Positions 15,358 to 24,610 of a stretch of DNA of 35,206 bases are shown here, in pieces. This DNA is from JBFMDN01 sp040753915 (GTDB lineage Bacteria > Desulfobacterota > Desulfomonilia > Desulfomonilales > Desulfomonilaceae). The notes under the pieces are model-generated. The model searched no databases. It was not told the origin of the DNA and was given only the letters and a program-made list of their open reading frames with translations. Position 1 is the stretch's first letter. Each line of letters opens with the position of its first letter. Both the position numbers and the translations under genes were made by a program. Where the stretch lies: the NCBI GenBank assembly GCA_040753915.1, contig JBFMDN010000060.1:1-35206 (forward strand). Direction: 5' to 3'.

Positions 15358-16602
15358 TCAGCAGCCGTCTCGTTTCACACGGAAAAACCGGCGCTTGCCT
15401 ACCTGCAGCGTCTTTTCCTCGGCTCCGACCGTGATCTCCTGAGTCGAATCAGAGAGCTTTTCCCCTTCGAGCTTTACAGCCCCCTGATCCACCAGGCGTC
15501 TCGCTTCAGTCTTGGAAATGGAAGCGCACCTCGCGATCAAATCCAAGAGGGGGATCGTAGTCTCAGTGAACGAAAGGAGTGGGATTTGATCCGGAATTTC
15601 CTTCCGTTGGACTACTTTCTCGAAATGCTCCTCCGCCCGGGCAGCAGATGCGGCATCGTGGTATTCTTCTACAATGCTGAAAGCTAGAGCCTTCTTAATC
15701 TGCATGGGATGCAATGGATCGCCCGCCTCCTGGTGTTTCTCAACTTCCTTGAGCGCTGCCGCATACCGGCTCACTAGATTCTCATCCACGTCCGTGAGCA
15801 AGGTGAAATACTTGACTATGAGCTCGTCCTTGATCGACATGGTCTTTCCGAACATCTCTTCTGGAGTGTCGTCAATCGCGATGTAGTTTCGCTCCGTCTT
15901 GCTCATCTTCTTCGATCCATCCAGACCTTCGATCAGCGGCGTCATCAGGACAATCTGAGGGAGCTGGCCGTGCTGTATCTGCAGATCTCTGCCCGCAAGC
16001 AGATTGAATTTCTGATCCGTGCCTCCCAGCTCAACGTCGCACTGCAAAGCTACCGAATCGTACCCCTGCATGAGAGGATAGAGAAATTCCGTAATGCTTA
16101 TCGGGTTTCCCATCTTGAATCTCGCCTCGAAGTCGTTCCGCTCCAGCATGCGCGCGACCGTTGACCTGTAGGCCAGGTCGAGGCAGTCCGCGAACGTCAT
16201 GTTGTCGAACCACTCCCCGTTGCTTCGCAGCTCCGTCTTCTCCTCGTCAAGTATTTTGAATACCTGGCTCTTGAACGACGCAGCATGCTCCCAGACCTGC
16301 TCCTTGGTCAGCCTGACCCGTGCCTCGGAACGTTCCGTGGGGTCTCCGATGCGTGCAGTGAAATCCCCTATCAAAAAGATGGCAGTGTGGCCGAGCTCCT
16401 GGAAATGCCTCAGTTTTCGGATGGTGACCATATGCCCCAAATGGATGTCCGAGGCAGTGGGGTCGACACCGAGCTTGACCCGGATTGGCTTTCCTGTCTC
16501 CAAGCTCTTCTTGAGACGCTCTCTCATTTCTTCGTCGTGGATGATCTCCTCAACGCCTCTCATGATTTTGACCATCTGCGTATCAATATCGGGGAAGTCC
16601 AT
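15358..16602 (-). CDS. tyrS: Tyrosyl-tRNA synthetase
   Basis: This 414-aa class Ic synthetase attaches tyrosine to tRNA-Tyr. The HIGH motif is HLGH (residues 54-57) within LGVDPTASDIHLGH, the KMSKS motif is KMSKT (232-236), and an S4 RNA-binding domain occupies about 345-410. The LGVDPTA form marks the TyrZ-like branch rather than the E. coli TyrS branch. ATG 16602 after AAAGG is chosen; the GTG three codons upstream lies in the ribosome site. It is the last gene of a minus-strand group, 132 bases after tlyA. Length is normal. Confidence 0.96.
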   Translation of the reverse strand: MDFPDIDTQMVKIMRGVEEIIHDEEMRERLKKSLETGKPIRVKLGVDPTASDIHLGHMVTIRKLRHFQELGHTAIFLIGDFTARIGDPTERSEARVRLTKEQVWEHAASFKSQVFKILDEEKTELRSNGEWFDNMTFADCLDLAYRSTVARMLERNDFEARFKMGNPISITEFLYPLMQGYDSVALQCDVELGGTDQKFNLLAGRDLQIQHGQLPQIVLMTPLIEGLDGSKKMSKTERNYIAIDDTPEEMFGKTMSIKDELIVKYFTLLTDVDENLVSRYAAALKEVEKHQEAGDPLHPMQIKKALAFSIVEEYHDAASAARAEEHFEKVVQRKEIPDQIPLLSFTETTIPLLDLIARCASISKTEARRLVDQGAVKLEGEKLSDSTQEITVGAEEKTLQVGKRRFFRVKRDGC

Positions 16603-16734
16603 TGCTCGCACCTTTCATGAGCTGGATTTGCTGTGGGGTTGTTCTTCGACGGACCGACGAGTTTAACCCATACCAAGGCCGTTTTCAACGCTGTTGTGCA
16701 TGGAATGGTGTCCTCTCAGGGCTGAAGCTCCGGT

Positions 16735-17481
16735 TCAGGAGCGCTTAATCAGATGGAGGAATACTTCTCGATTTCCTTTCTGTCCCTTGATCGGGCTCTC
16801 CATTTCTCCCAGGAATTCGAATCCGAGCTCAGCGGCGCGTTCCTTGACGGCTTCGAGGACTCTCCGTATCTTCGCTGGATCGCGCACCACGCCACCTTTT
16901 CCCACTTCGAATCGTCCGACCTCGAACTGCGGTTTTACCATGGGAAGCAACCACGCGCCAACAGGAAGCAATTCATAAAGGACGGGCAGCACCAATTTGA
17001 GAGAGATGAACGATACATCTACCACTGCTGCGTCTACAGGATGCGGCAACCCGGAGGCCTGGAGCGAGCGTACGTTCGTGCGCTCGAGCACGCTCACTCT
17101 GGGATCATTGCGCAGCGACCAGTCGAGCTGACCGAAGCCCACATCCACGGCAATGACCTTCGCTGCTCCGCGTTTGAGCAGACAGTCAGTAAAGCCGCCG
17201 GTGGATGCACCCACGTCTAGGACCCGCAAGCCCGCTGGATCGATCCCGAACGCATCCAGGGCGGCCTCGAGCTTTACCCCGCCTCTGCTGACGTACGGTT
17301 GCTCTTCGATCAGGCTGATCTGCACGTCTTCTGGGATTTCTCTTCCCGGCTTGTCTACAGGGACGCCCTCAACGAGCACCTTCCTGGCCATAATCAGTGC
17401 CCGCGCCTGACTACGGGACTGCACCAGCCCCTTTTCATACACAATCGTATCTAGCCTCTTCTTCTTCCGTTTTTCTTGCAT
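16735..17481 (-). CDS. tlyA: TlyA-family rRNA 2'-O-methyltransferase (hemolysin A-like)
   Basis: The 248-aa protein has an N-terminal S4 domain (residues 8-65, RLDTIVYEKGLVQSRSQAR) and an FtsJ-like Rossmann domain. SAM is bound by LDVGASTGGF. Catalytic residues of the K-D-K-E set are visible in YVSRGGVKLE, DVSFISL, VKPQFE and GNREVF. Family members 2'-O-methylate cytidines of 16S and 23S rRNA, which also sensitises cells to capreomycin; a hemolysin role is historical. It starts 17 bases after the exported-protein gene, so it is in the same operon. Confident in family, less in exact target. Confidence 0.92.
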   Translation of the reverse strand: MQEKRKKKRLDTIVYEKGLVQSRSQARALIMARKVLVEGVPVDKPGREIPEDVQISLIEEQPYVSRGGVKLEAALDAFGIDPAGLRVLDVGASTGGFTDCLLKRGAAKVIAVDVGFGQLDWSLRNDPRVSVLERTNVRSLQASGLPHPVDAAVVDVSFISLKLVLPVLYELLPVGAWLLPMVKPQFEVGRFEVGKGGVVRDPAKIRRVLEAVKERAAELGFEFLGEMESPIKGQKGNREVFLHLIKRS

Positions 17482-17498
17482 GTCACGGGCGGGCTGAA

Positions 17499-18056
17499 TC
17501 AGGAGCCGGATACAATCGTGAAGTCAAGCACATCTATGATGCTGAAGCCGTAATAGAGGTAGACCGAACCGCTTCCCAGGAATTGCGCCGGATCGTGGAT
17601 GGTGAAGTGATAGGTGTACGGGCCCTGATGATTGACGAGGGTGACCGTATCCTCGTACTGTCTCGAATCGGGGAGACGGATCACGAACTTCAACGGTATT
17701 TCCGACCGCGTCCCCTGGTACGAGAAACGGACCATAAGCGTCAGTCGATCTTTAAAATCCGAGACGTTGATTGTGCGGCTTTCGCCGACAAATTGCCATT
17801 CGTCGTCTTTGAATATCGCGGGCCCGAATTGCAGATTGTAGATGGACACTTTGCCGGGCATCTGCCAGGACAGCTCGCCAGGGGTCTCCGTGACTGGAGG
17901 AGCGGCCGAAGTGGTCGGCGCCGGCGTCGCCTCCTCCTCACCCAAAGCTCTGGGGACGCCAAGCACGGTTTCCGAGACAGGGAACAGTATGAGTAGCAAA
18001 AGAACGAACAAGAAACATCGCTTGCGTCTCAGGCCGGACGTGACAAGGAGTCTCAT
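17499..18056 (-). CDS. Exported protein of unknown function
   Basis: This 185-aa protein has a long positively charged N-terminus, then a hydrophobic stretch (LFVLLLLILFPVSE) ending near ALG, so it is secreted to the periplasm or anchored. A Pro/Thr/Ala linker (EEATPAPTTSAAPPVTETP) precedes a beta-rich domain of about 120 residues with no motif I recognise. ATG 18056 overlaps the stop of the upstream gene (ATGA), fixing the start and showing coupling; the earlier start at 18068 is less likely. Confidence 0.75.
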   Translation of the reverse strand: MRLLVTSGLRRKRCFLFVLLLLILFPVSETVLGVPRALGEEEATPAPTTSAAPPVTETPGELSWQMPGKVSIYNLQFGPAIFKDDEWQFVGESRTINVSDFKDRLTLMVRFSYQGTRSEIPLKFVIRLPDSRQYEDTVTLVNHQGPYTYHFTIHDPAQFLGSGSVYLYYGFSIIDVLDFTIVSGS

Positions 18057-18367
18057 GCGCCCCACCACTTGGGTTTGATTGGTTTAGCTGTGACTTCCGG
18101 GCCCCTGAGTGCTGGATGATCTGACCAAACACCTCCCCCGAATTCTTCATGCACCTCCGGTCTGCTGACCGTGGCCCCGGTTGGGGCTTCTTCTTCCTCG
18201 CTCCTATCGAAAAAATCGAAGAACTGGTCGCCAGCCCTAGTTCCGCTGGTTTCTTCGCCTTCTGTTTCCTTTCTCCTTCTGGACCCGAGATAGCTGAACA
18301 ACCAGGAAAGTAGGATAATCACTATCAGGGGGATGAGACTGTACAGCAGGTTGTCTATTTTTTCCAT
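18053..18367 (-). CDS. Small single-pass membrane protein of unknown function
   Basis: The 104-aa protein starts MEKIDNLLYSLIPLIVIILL, one transmembrane helix to about residue 27. A basic RRRKE and a charged cytoplasmic tail rich in E, D and P follow, ending KPKWWGA. ATG 18367 is fixed by GGAGGAA 7 bases before it; the longer frame to 18436 lacks this. Its stop overlaps the next gene's start, so with the exported protein it forms a coupled envelope pair ahead of tlyA and tyrS. No family recognised. Confidence 0.75.
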   Translation of the reverse strand: MEKIDNLLYSLIPLIVIILLSWLFSYLGSRRRKETEGEETSGTRAGDQFFDFFDRSEEEEAPTGATVSRPEVHEEFGGGVWSDHPALRGPEVTAKPIKPKWWGA

Positions 18368-18529
18368 AGGGTTGTTCCTCCGACGATCTCCGAGCCATCT
18401 AGAAATTATGATGCCACAAAACTCGGTTTGCTTCAATTGCCTGATGAAGAGTTGATCCCCTGAGCTCTCTCAGACCCTCATGTGACTGGGCTATCCTCCA
18501 CCGGATTGGCGGCATTCGGCGATTTTGTG

Positions 18530-18559
18530 TTGAAAAATTACCCGCTCATAGGGTACATT
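18530..18559 (+). promoter_or_regulatory. Sigma-70-type promoter upstream of serC
   Basis: TTGAAA (18530-18535) and TACATT (18554-18559) are 18 bases apart. Transcription would start near 18566, about 55 bases before the serC ATG. Confidence 0.55.
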
Positions 18560-18620
18560 ACATCGCTCGTCTCACGGACAAAAGACTTCCAAAAGCCTTA
18601 AATCGAGGAGGTAGAGGAAA

Positions 18621-19706
18621 ATGGGCGCTCGCATCCATAACTTCAACCCAGGTCCTGCTGCATTGCCGTTGTCTGTGCTCGAAGAAGCCAAGTCAGCGCT
18701 CATTGATTTCCGTGGCACCGGCATGTCCATTGCCGAGATAAGTCACAGATCTTCCGTCTTTGAGGAGGTGCTCAACGATGCTGTGGCCAGAATCAAACGG
18801 TTGCTCAATCTGCCGGACAACTTCAAAGTCCTCTTCCTCCAGGGAGGCGCGAGCTCGCAGTTTTTCATGATTCCCATGAATTTGATCCCCGAAGGGAGCT
18901 CCGCAGACTATATCAACACCGGCTCCTGGTCCACCAAAGCCATCAAGGAAGTGGACATCCTGGGCAAGCAGTACAAGGTGATTGCATCGAGTCAGGACAG
19001 AGATTTCTGTTATATTCCCAAGGAGTACACGGTTACGCCCGGAGCAGCGTATCTCCACTTCACGTCGAACAACACGATCAAAGGGACGCAATGGCGCGAA
19101 TTTCCTTCAGCCGGGGATGTGCCTCTCGTCTCTGACATGTCGTCAGACATCCTGAGCCGTCCGTTCGATCCGACCCCGTTCGGCCTGATTTATGCCGGAG
19201 CCCAGAAGAACCTGGGCCCTGCGGGGGTGACCGTGGTCATAATCCGCGATGACATGCTCGACCGGGTCCCCAAGAACTTGCCCACCATGCTCAAGTACAC
19301 GACACACGCGGAGAAGAACTCCCTGTACAATACACCTCCGTGCATAAACATCTACGTTGTCGACTTGGTGCTCGCGTGGCTGGAAGACACCATCGGCGGA
19401 CTCGAGGCCATGGAGAAACTGAACCGTGAAAAGGCGGACCTGCTGTACACATTCATTGACGAAAGCGGATTCTACAGGGGGACAGCGGATGCGGATAGTC
19501 GTTCTCTCATGAACGTGACGTTCCGCCTTCCGTCAGAAGAACTGGAAAAGGAGTTTGTAGCAGCGGCCTCCCAGAGCGCCCTGGGGGGCCTCAAGGGGCA
19601 TCGTTCGGTGGGGGGATGTCGAGCCTCGTTGTATAACGCCATCGGAATCGAGTCGGTTCGTGCGTTGGTAGATTTCATGAAGGATTTCGAGGCAAAGCGG
19701 GGCTGA
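18621..19706 (+). CDS. serC: Phosphoserine aminotransferase
   Basis: This 361-aa PLP enzyme (fold type I, class V) turns 3-phosphohydroxypyruvate and glutamate into phosphoserine and 2-oxoglutarate, step two of serine synthesis; it may also serve PLP synthesis. Seen are FNPGPAALP at residues 8-16, QGGASSQF at 74-81, DMSSDILSRP at 172-181, and the PLP lysine K196 in AGAQKNLGPAG. GGVRASLYN-like GGCRASLYNA lies near the end. GAGGAGGTAGAGG stands just before ATG 18621. It is followed 90 bases later by serA, so two consecutive steps of the pathway are encoded together. Confidence 0.97.
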   Translation: MGARIHNFNPGPAALPLSVLEEAKSALIDFRGTGMSIAEISHRSSVFEEVLNDAVARIKRLLNLPDNFKVLFLQGGASSQFFMIPMNLIPEGSSADYINTGSWSTKAIKEVDILGKQYKVIASSQDRDFCYIPKEYTVTPGAAYLHFTSNNTIKGTQWREFPSAGDVPLVSDMSSDILSRPFDPTPFGLIYAGAQKNLGPAGVTVVIIRDDMLDRVPKNLPTMLKYTTHAEKNSLYNTPPCINIYVVDLVLAWLEDTIGGLEAMEKLNREKADLLYTFIDESGFYRGTADADSRSLMNVTFRLPSEELEKEFVAAASQSALGGLKGHRSVGGCRASLYNAIGIESVRALVDFMKDFEAKRG

Positions 19707-19795
19707 TCGCCAGGCGGATGCGTATTTTGGGGGTGAAAGGAATTTCCAGGCCGGCGGGGATAATGCTCCTCGCTTGCCCAGCAGAAAGGACAGAA

Positions 19796-21400
19796 ATGAG
19801 CTACCACGTCCTCGTTGCTGACAACCTTCATGGGAAGGGGATCGAGCTTTTTGCTTCGCACCCCGACTTCCACGTACAAATTAATACAGGCCTGTCGCCC
19901 GACGCGTTGAAAGAGGTCATCGGTCCGTTCCATGCGTTGGTCGTCCGGAGTGCCACCAAGGTCACTGCCGACGTTCTTGCTGCGGCCAAAGAGCTCAAGA
20001 TTATCGGTCGAGCAGGAACAGGCCTGGACAATGTGGACGTCAGGGAGGCTAGCCGGCGGGGCATCGTCGTGATGAACACTCCGGGTGGCAACTCCGTGGC
20101 AGCAGCCGAGCATACCATCGCGCTGATCATGGCGGCTCACCGCCATATCCCTGCCGCAAACGCGTCCATGAAACAAGGGAAGTGGGAGAAGAAATCCTTC
20201 CAGGGCCGCGAAATGGCAGGACGAGTCCTGGGAGTAATCGGGCTGGGCAAGATAGGCGGCCTGGTGAGCAGACGCGCTTCTCGAGGGCTCAAGATGAAGG
20301 TGCTCGGATACGATCCCGTTACGACCTCCGACGCGGCAGCTCAGGCAGGCATCACGTTGGCTACGCTCGAAGAGATATTCCGGAAGTCCGATATCATTAC
20401 CGTCCACACGCCGCTGAATGATGAGACCAGGAACCTTGTCGACGCCCGCGCGTTTTCGCTCATGAAAGATGGTGTCATGATCGTCAACTGTGCTCGAGGC
20501 GGCATCATAAACGAGGATGCGCTCTTGGCCAACCTGGAATCTGGAAAGGTGAGCTTCGCGGCTCTGGACGTATTTTCTGTCAGTCCCCCGGGAGACCATC
20601 CTCTTGTCATGCATCCGCGAGTGATAGCGACACCACATCTCGGAGCGGCCACAGATCAGGCCCAGGAGCGTGTTGCCGTGTCGATTGCCCAGCAGATCAT
20701 TGATTATCTTGCTCACGGGGTTATACGCAACGCTGTCAACGTTCCCGCGATCGATACAGCTCTCGGTCAGAAGATCGGACCGTACGTGGAGCTTGCCGGC
20801 AGACTGGCCCAATTTCTCGCCGGACTTGCGCCTGCCGGAATGGCCGAGGTGTCTGTAGAATACTGGGGCGAGATGGCTTCCTGGGACGTCACGCCAATCA
20901 CGAACGCTGTACTGGTCGGCCTTCTCGCGCGCTCGGAAGGGATGGACGTGAACCAGGTGAACGCCCCCTTCATCGCGGAAGAGCGAGGCATTAAGGTCCT
21001 GGCCACGACGATGAAAGAGAGCTCCGATCACGGGTCGTCACTAAAAATTTCGCTCACGTGCACCGAGGGGTCAGTCTTGAGTGTGCACGGTGCTCTCATC
21101 CAGCGCATCGGATTCGAGCCCCGTATCATCGGCATTAACGACTTTATCACTGAGGCTGTGCCCGCAGGGGCCATGCTCGTCGTGACTAACAGGGACATCC
21201 CCGGCATGATTGCGGGAATGTCTGGCGCGCTTTCCGCTGGTGGCGTCAACATTGCGCAGATGAATCTCTCCCGAGAGTCACCGGGAGGGAAGGCCATGTC
21301 CATCTTGAACCTGGACAGTCCTGCTAGCGAATCGACTTTGGATGCAATTCGCAGCATTCCGGGTATCCTGAGTGTACAACAGGTAGTCCTCGATTCTTAG
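19796..21400 (+). CDS. serA: D-3-phosphoglycerate dehydrogenase, long form with ASB and ACT domains
   Basis: This 534-aa enzyme catalyses the first, NAD-dependent step of serine synthesis. The split catalytic domain surrounds a Rossmann domain with VIGLGKIGG at about residues 145-153. NCARGGI (Arg) and PHLGAATDQAQ (catalytic His) are visible. After about residue 320 come an intervening (ASB) domain and a C-terminal ACT domain (MLVVTNRDIPGMIAGM), as in the long bacterial and mycobacterial form, which is feedback-inhibited by serine. ATG 19796 after AAAGGA is chosen; the frame upstream to 19718 lacks family similarity. It lies between serC and purA on the same strand. Confidence 0.96.
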   Translation: MSYHVLVADNLHGKGIELFASHPDFHVQINTGLSPDALKEVIGPFHALVVRSATKVTADVLAAAKELKIIGRAGTGLDNVDVREASRRGIVVMNTPGGNSVAAAEHTIALIMAAHRHIPAANASMKQGKWEKKSFQGREMAGRVLGVIGLGKIGGLVSRRASRGLKMKVLGYDPVTTSDAAAQAGITLATLEEIFRKSDIITVHTPLNDETRNLVDARAFSLMKDGVMIVNCARGGIINEDALLANLESGKVSFAALDVFSVSPPGDHPLVMHPRVIATPHLGAATDQAQERVAVSIAQQIIDYLAHGVIRNAVNVPAIDTALGQKIGPYVELAGRLAQFLAGLAPAGMAEVSVEYWGEMASWDVTPITNAVLVGLLARSEGMDVNQVNAPFIAEERGIKVLATTMKESSDHGSSLKISLTCTEGSVLSVHGALIQRIGFEPRIIGINDFITEAVPAGAMLVVTNRDIPGMIAGMSGALSAGGVNIAQMNLSRESPGGKAMSILNLDSPASESTLDAIRSIPGILSVQQVVLDS

Positions 21401-21434
21401 AGCGCAATATCACTATGGAGAAAGGTAAGCTGCT

Positions 21435-22724
21435 TTGAGCACTTTGGTGGTTGTGGGAACTCAATGGGGAGACGAAGGAAAAGGCAAGATCGTTGATCTG
21501 CTCACGGGCCGTGCAGATGTGGTCGTGCGGTTTCAGGGCGGAAACAACGCGGGTCATACCTTGAAGGTTGCCGGCGAACAGATAATAGTTCACTTGATTC
21601 CGTCTGGCATTCTGTACCCGAACACGCTCAACATCATCGCCAACGGAGTGGTCGTAGACCCAAAAGTCCTTCTCGAGGAAAAGGACGAATTGCGCAAGAG
21701 AGGGCACTTTCAGCGGGACGAGCAACTGCTCATCTCCGAACGTGCGCAAGTGATAATGCCCTATCATAAGGTGATCGACCACGCCCGCGAGGAAATTCTC
21801 GGCACCGCGAGGATAGGGACTACGGGCAGAGGTATCGGGCCAGCCTATGAGGATAAGGCCTCCCGAATGGGCATTCGGATAAGCGACCTGATAAGACCTG
21901 ACCGGCTGAAGGAGCGGGTGACGGGATCGCTGGAAGAAAAGAATTTCCTGATCGAGCACCGTTTTGGCCGTCCTAAGCTGGACCCCGATGAGATAGTGGA
22001 CGAATACCTCGAGTACGGTCGTCTCCTAAGACCGCACATCCAAGATACGACCGCAGTGCTGTGGACAAAGATATCCGGTGGAGCCCGCGTGCTGTTCGAG
22101 GGGGCTCAGGGTACCCTCCTGGACATCGATCATGGCACGTACCCCTTCGTGACATCTTCCAACGTGGTCTCCGGCAATGTGTGCTGCGGATCGGGAGTGA
22201 GCCCCTTGAGACTCCAGCAGATCTGGGGAGTGGTGAAGGCCTATTCCACGCGCGTCGGCCAAGGAGGATTTCCCACGGAATTGCACGATCAGCTTGGTGA
22301 TCTTATTCGTGAAGGGGGCCACGAGTACGGCGCCACTACGGGTAGACCTCGGCGTTGCGGCTGGTTGGACATGGTAGTGCTCAATCACAGCGTCCGTCTC
22401 AATGGCATCACCGGGATAGCCCTGACGAAGATGGATGTGCTCACCGGAATAAACCCCATCAAGATCTGCATTGGATACGATCTGGACGGCAAACCTCTGG
22501 ATCGGGTCCCCGCGGACATGGGCGATCTCGAGCGAGTCGTTCCCCGTTATCGGGAGGTGAAAGGCTGGGAAGAATCACTGGGAGATTGCCGCTCTTTCGA
22601 CGACCTGCCGAAAAATGCGCGAGATTACGTGGAGACCATCGAGCACCTGACAGGCGTTCCGATTACGCTCGTGTCCGTGGGACCGGCACGGGACCAAAGC
22701 ATACTGAGAAAATCTCCCTTTTGA
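21435..22724 (+). CDS. purA: Adenylosuccinate synthetase
   Basis: This 429-aa enzyme joins IMP and aspartate using GTP to make adenylosuccinate for AMP. The N-terminal GTQWGDEGKGKIVDLL holds the P-loop and catalytic Asp. NNAGHT follows, then GTTGRGIGPAYEDK, EGAQGTLLDIDHGTYPFVTSSN and TTGRPRRCGW. The start codon appears to be TTG 21435 after GGAGAAAGG, because the protein begins STLVVVGTQWGDEGKGK exactly where the family begins. It follows serA by 34 bases and is probably co-transcribed. Confidence 0.97.
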   Translation: MSTLVVVGTQWGDEGKGKIVDLLTGRADVVVRFQGGNNAGHTLKVAGEQIIVHLIPSGILYPNTLNIIANGVVVDPKVLLEEKDELRKRGHFQRDEQLLISERAQVIMPYHKVIDHAREEILGTARIGTTGRGIGPAYEDKASRMGIRISDLIRPDRLKERVTGSLEEKNFLIEHRFGRPKLDPDEIVDEYLEYGRLLRPHIQDTTAVLWTKISGGARVLFEGAQGTLLDIDHGTYPFVTSSNVVSGNVCCGSGVSPLRLQQIWGVVKAYSTRVGQGGFPTELHDQLGDLIREGGHEYGATTGRPRRCGWLDMVVLNHSVRLNGITGIALTKMDVLTGINPIKICIGYDLDGKPLDRVPADMGDLERVVPRYREVKGWEESLGDCRSFDDLPKNARDYVETIEHLTGVPITLVSVGPARDQSILRKSPF

Positions 22725-22938
22725 GGGATCCTGTTTGCCGGGGCTTTGTGGCAACCTTCTTTCTTGATATCAGGAATGAAAACCGCAGTAGACTGCCGCG
22801 CAATGCCAGAGGCAGGCAGGGACGTTGCGGAAAGCAGGCGACCTGAGGAATGTTCGTGTCCGGACGACGGAGCCGATTGGCCCGGAACGAGGGGTTCCGC
22901 TGTTGCGAGCACTCGTCTGACCGCGCTTTTTGTGGCGG

Positions 22939-23280
22939 CTGCCCAAAATAATGGCCGTTTCTCCAGCGTGACAATGACGGGCGAGACGAAACTGTCTCAA
23001 AACTCGGGAAACAGCAGAAAAAGTGGTACGGTGAGGGAGGATACTGCCCATGGAGCCCTCACCCCACCCTCTCCCAGAGGGAGAGGGCTCTGTTATTCCG
23101 GGCGGTTGCAAGTCCCCGCTCCCTTCGGAAGAGGGCTAGGGTGAGGGTGCAAAAAAAGAAGCGTGCCACGATCTTAACATTTGCCGCAATTCCGAGACAC
23201 TTTCAGACGCCCGTCCCGCCGGTCTACAATCCCCCCATCTGTCTCCTCGACGCGCGAGAAACGGACACAACTTTTGGCAA
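22939..23280. repeat. Repeat family R, second copy, split by an inserted MITE
   Basis: The left half (CTGCCCAAAATAATGGCCG to GGGCGAGAC, 22939-22987) and right half (AGACGCCCGTCCC to CTTTTGGCAA, 23201-23280) together match the copy at 10457-10575 base for base in many places. The interruption lies in the loop of the central palindrome. The rest of 22725-23323 has no credible gene. Confidence 0.65.
22988..23204. repeat. MITE family M, copy 1, nested in repeat R
   Basis: The left end GAAACTGTCTCAAAACTCGG and the right end (complement GAAAGTGTCTCGG) form terminal inverted repeats. The interior carries CCCTCTCCCAGAGGGAGAGGG hairpins. AGAC occurs on both sides, while the uninterrupted R copy has it once, consistent with a 4-bp target duplication. 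Copy 2 is at 30543-30741. Confidence 0.65.
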
Positions 23281-23323
23281 TGACTATATTCACGAAATCG
23301 TAATCACTCTGGGGGCCGGCGCA

Positions 23324-24610
23324 TCACGTGTCTTCTGCCTGAGTGCTCATAATTATGGGTTGTCCTTCGCCGATGATGTCTTTACCTCGAGTGATAACCC
23401 AATCCCCCTCGTTTAGGCCTTCACAAGCTTCCGCGTACACGTCGTTGAGGGTGCCCACCCGTATCGACTTAAGGTGCGCGGTGCCATCTCTCGTAGCAGT
23501 GAAAACTCGGTTTTGGTGGTTGACGCGCATTTGATCCATGAGAGCCGCGGTAGGGAGTCGCAGTACTCGCTTTGTCTCGCTGTAAACCACGTCGCCTCGA
23601 GCGAACATGCCCTGGAGAAGCCTCATGTCCTTGTTATCGACATAGATCCGTATTTCAAAGAGGTTGGCATCATTGGAAGCCGGATCGATAAAGGAAAGCT
23701 TCCCCTTGAACTTCTCTCCTGGATAGGAATCCACCGTGACCTCTGCGTCAACTCCTTCTCCAAGGATTCTCTTCACATTCAGCTTTGCTATCTCTGTGTC
23801 CGACAGATATGCCTGAAGATACACCCGGCTGAAATCGCTTATCTGGAAGAGCTTGCCGGATTCCGGTACCCAGTCGCCTTTCTCGATGAACCGTTTTGAG
23901 ATTCGTCCGGAAATCGGTGCGATCACGCGACATTTGGTCAGATCGTTCATTGCCTTGGCAAGGGTGGCCCGGTCCGCCTCCACCTGAGCTGCTATTTCTT
24001 GAAATTCTGAGAGCTTCTGCTCGTACGCTGTCCCGCTGATCGTTCCCGATTCGAAGAGCTTCCGGTTCTTCTCCCATTCTATCCGTCTGTAAGCGAGAGT
24101 CGCTTCATCTTTTTGCAGCGTGGAAGAGGCATGATTCGCTGTCTCCTTAATCTTTGTGTCATCGAAGACAAGGAGCACATCTCCCTCTCTCACCGCCTGT
24201 CCGTCAGTTACCACGATCGATTTGACCTGTGCGGACACTTCCGAAGACACAACGGTGTTGGCTATGAACCTGAGGGAACCTGAAGCCTTGACCGAATGGC
24301 GAATGTCACCCACGTCTACCTTGTGCACCCCTACTCGCACGGCCCTGGGAGCCGGTTTCTTCGCTTTCGTGTCCTTGCAGCCCGAAGAGAAGAGAAGCGC
24401 ACCGGTAGAGGCAAGGATCACCGCAAAGCCTAACCAGACGTGGAGACTTCGAGTCCTGGCCCTGGAGCGACCGGACGTCTCCCGTTCGGTCTCTGTCGTG
24501 CTCCACTCTGAAGGAGAAGGGCTATCTCCGTTTTGATTCGGGGCCTTAGGTACGATTCCGTTCATTGACACGTGACTATCCTCGATACTCCCTCTGAAAT
24601 TGGAGCACAT
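23324..24610 (-). CDS. RND efflux membrane fusion protein (HlyD/AcrA family)
   Basis: The 428-aa periplasmic adaptor has a charged N-terminal stretch, then a hydrophobic segment ending FSSGC (residues about 62-79), which may be a lipobox or a membrane anchor. The barrel-sandwich/lipoyl region is SSEVSAQVKSIVVTDGQAVREGDVL, then a coiled-coil hairpin, then the second lipoyl half VIAPISGRISKRFIEKGDWV, a beta-barrel and a membrane-proximal domain. It links the RND pump to an outer membrane channel. ATG 24610 directly follows the pump's TGA; GTG 24571 after GAGGATAG is an alternative start. No TolC-type gene is in the window. Substrate unknown. Confidence 0.92.
   Translation of the reverse strand: MCSNFRGSIEDSHVSMNGIVPKAPNQNGDSPSPSEWSTTETERETSGRSRARTRSLHVWLGFAVILASTGALLFSSGCKDTKAKKPAPRAVRVGVHKVDVGDIRHSVKASGSLRFIANTVVSSEVSAQVKSIVVTDGQAVREGDVLLVFDDTKIKETANHASSTLQKDEATLAYRRIEWEKNRKLFESGTISGTAYEQKLSEFQEIAAQVEADRATLAKAMNDLTKCRVIAPISGRISKRFIEKGDWVPESGKLFQISDFSRVYLQAYLSDTEIAKLNVKRILGEGVDAEVTVDSYPGEKFKGKLSFIDPASNDANLFEIRIYVDNKDMRLLQGMFARGDVVYSETKRVLRLPTAALMDQMRVNHQNRVFTATRDGTAHLKSIRVGTLNDVYAEACEGLNEGDWVITRGKDIIGEGQPIIMSTQAEDT

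Noticed and set aside
19472..21031. 519-aa open frame on the minus strand
   Set aside because: It lies opposite serC and serA, whose motifs and starts are clear; His/Arg-rich composition is typical of an antisense shadow.
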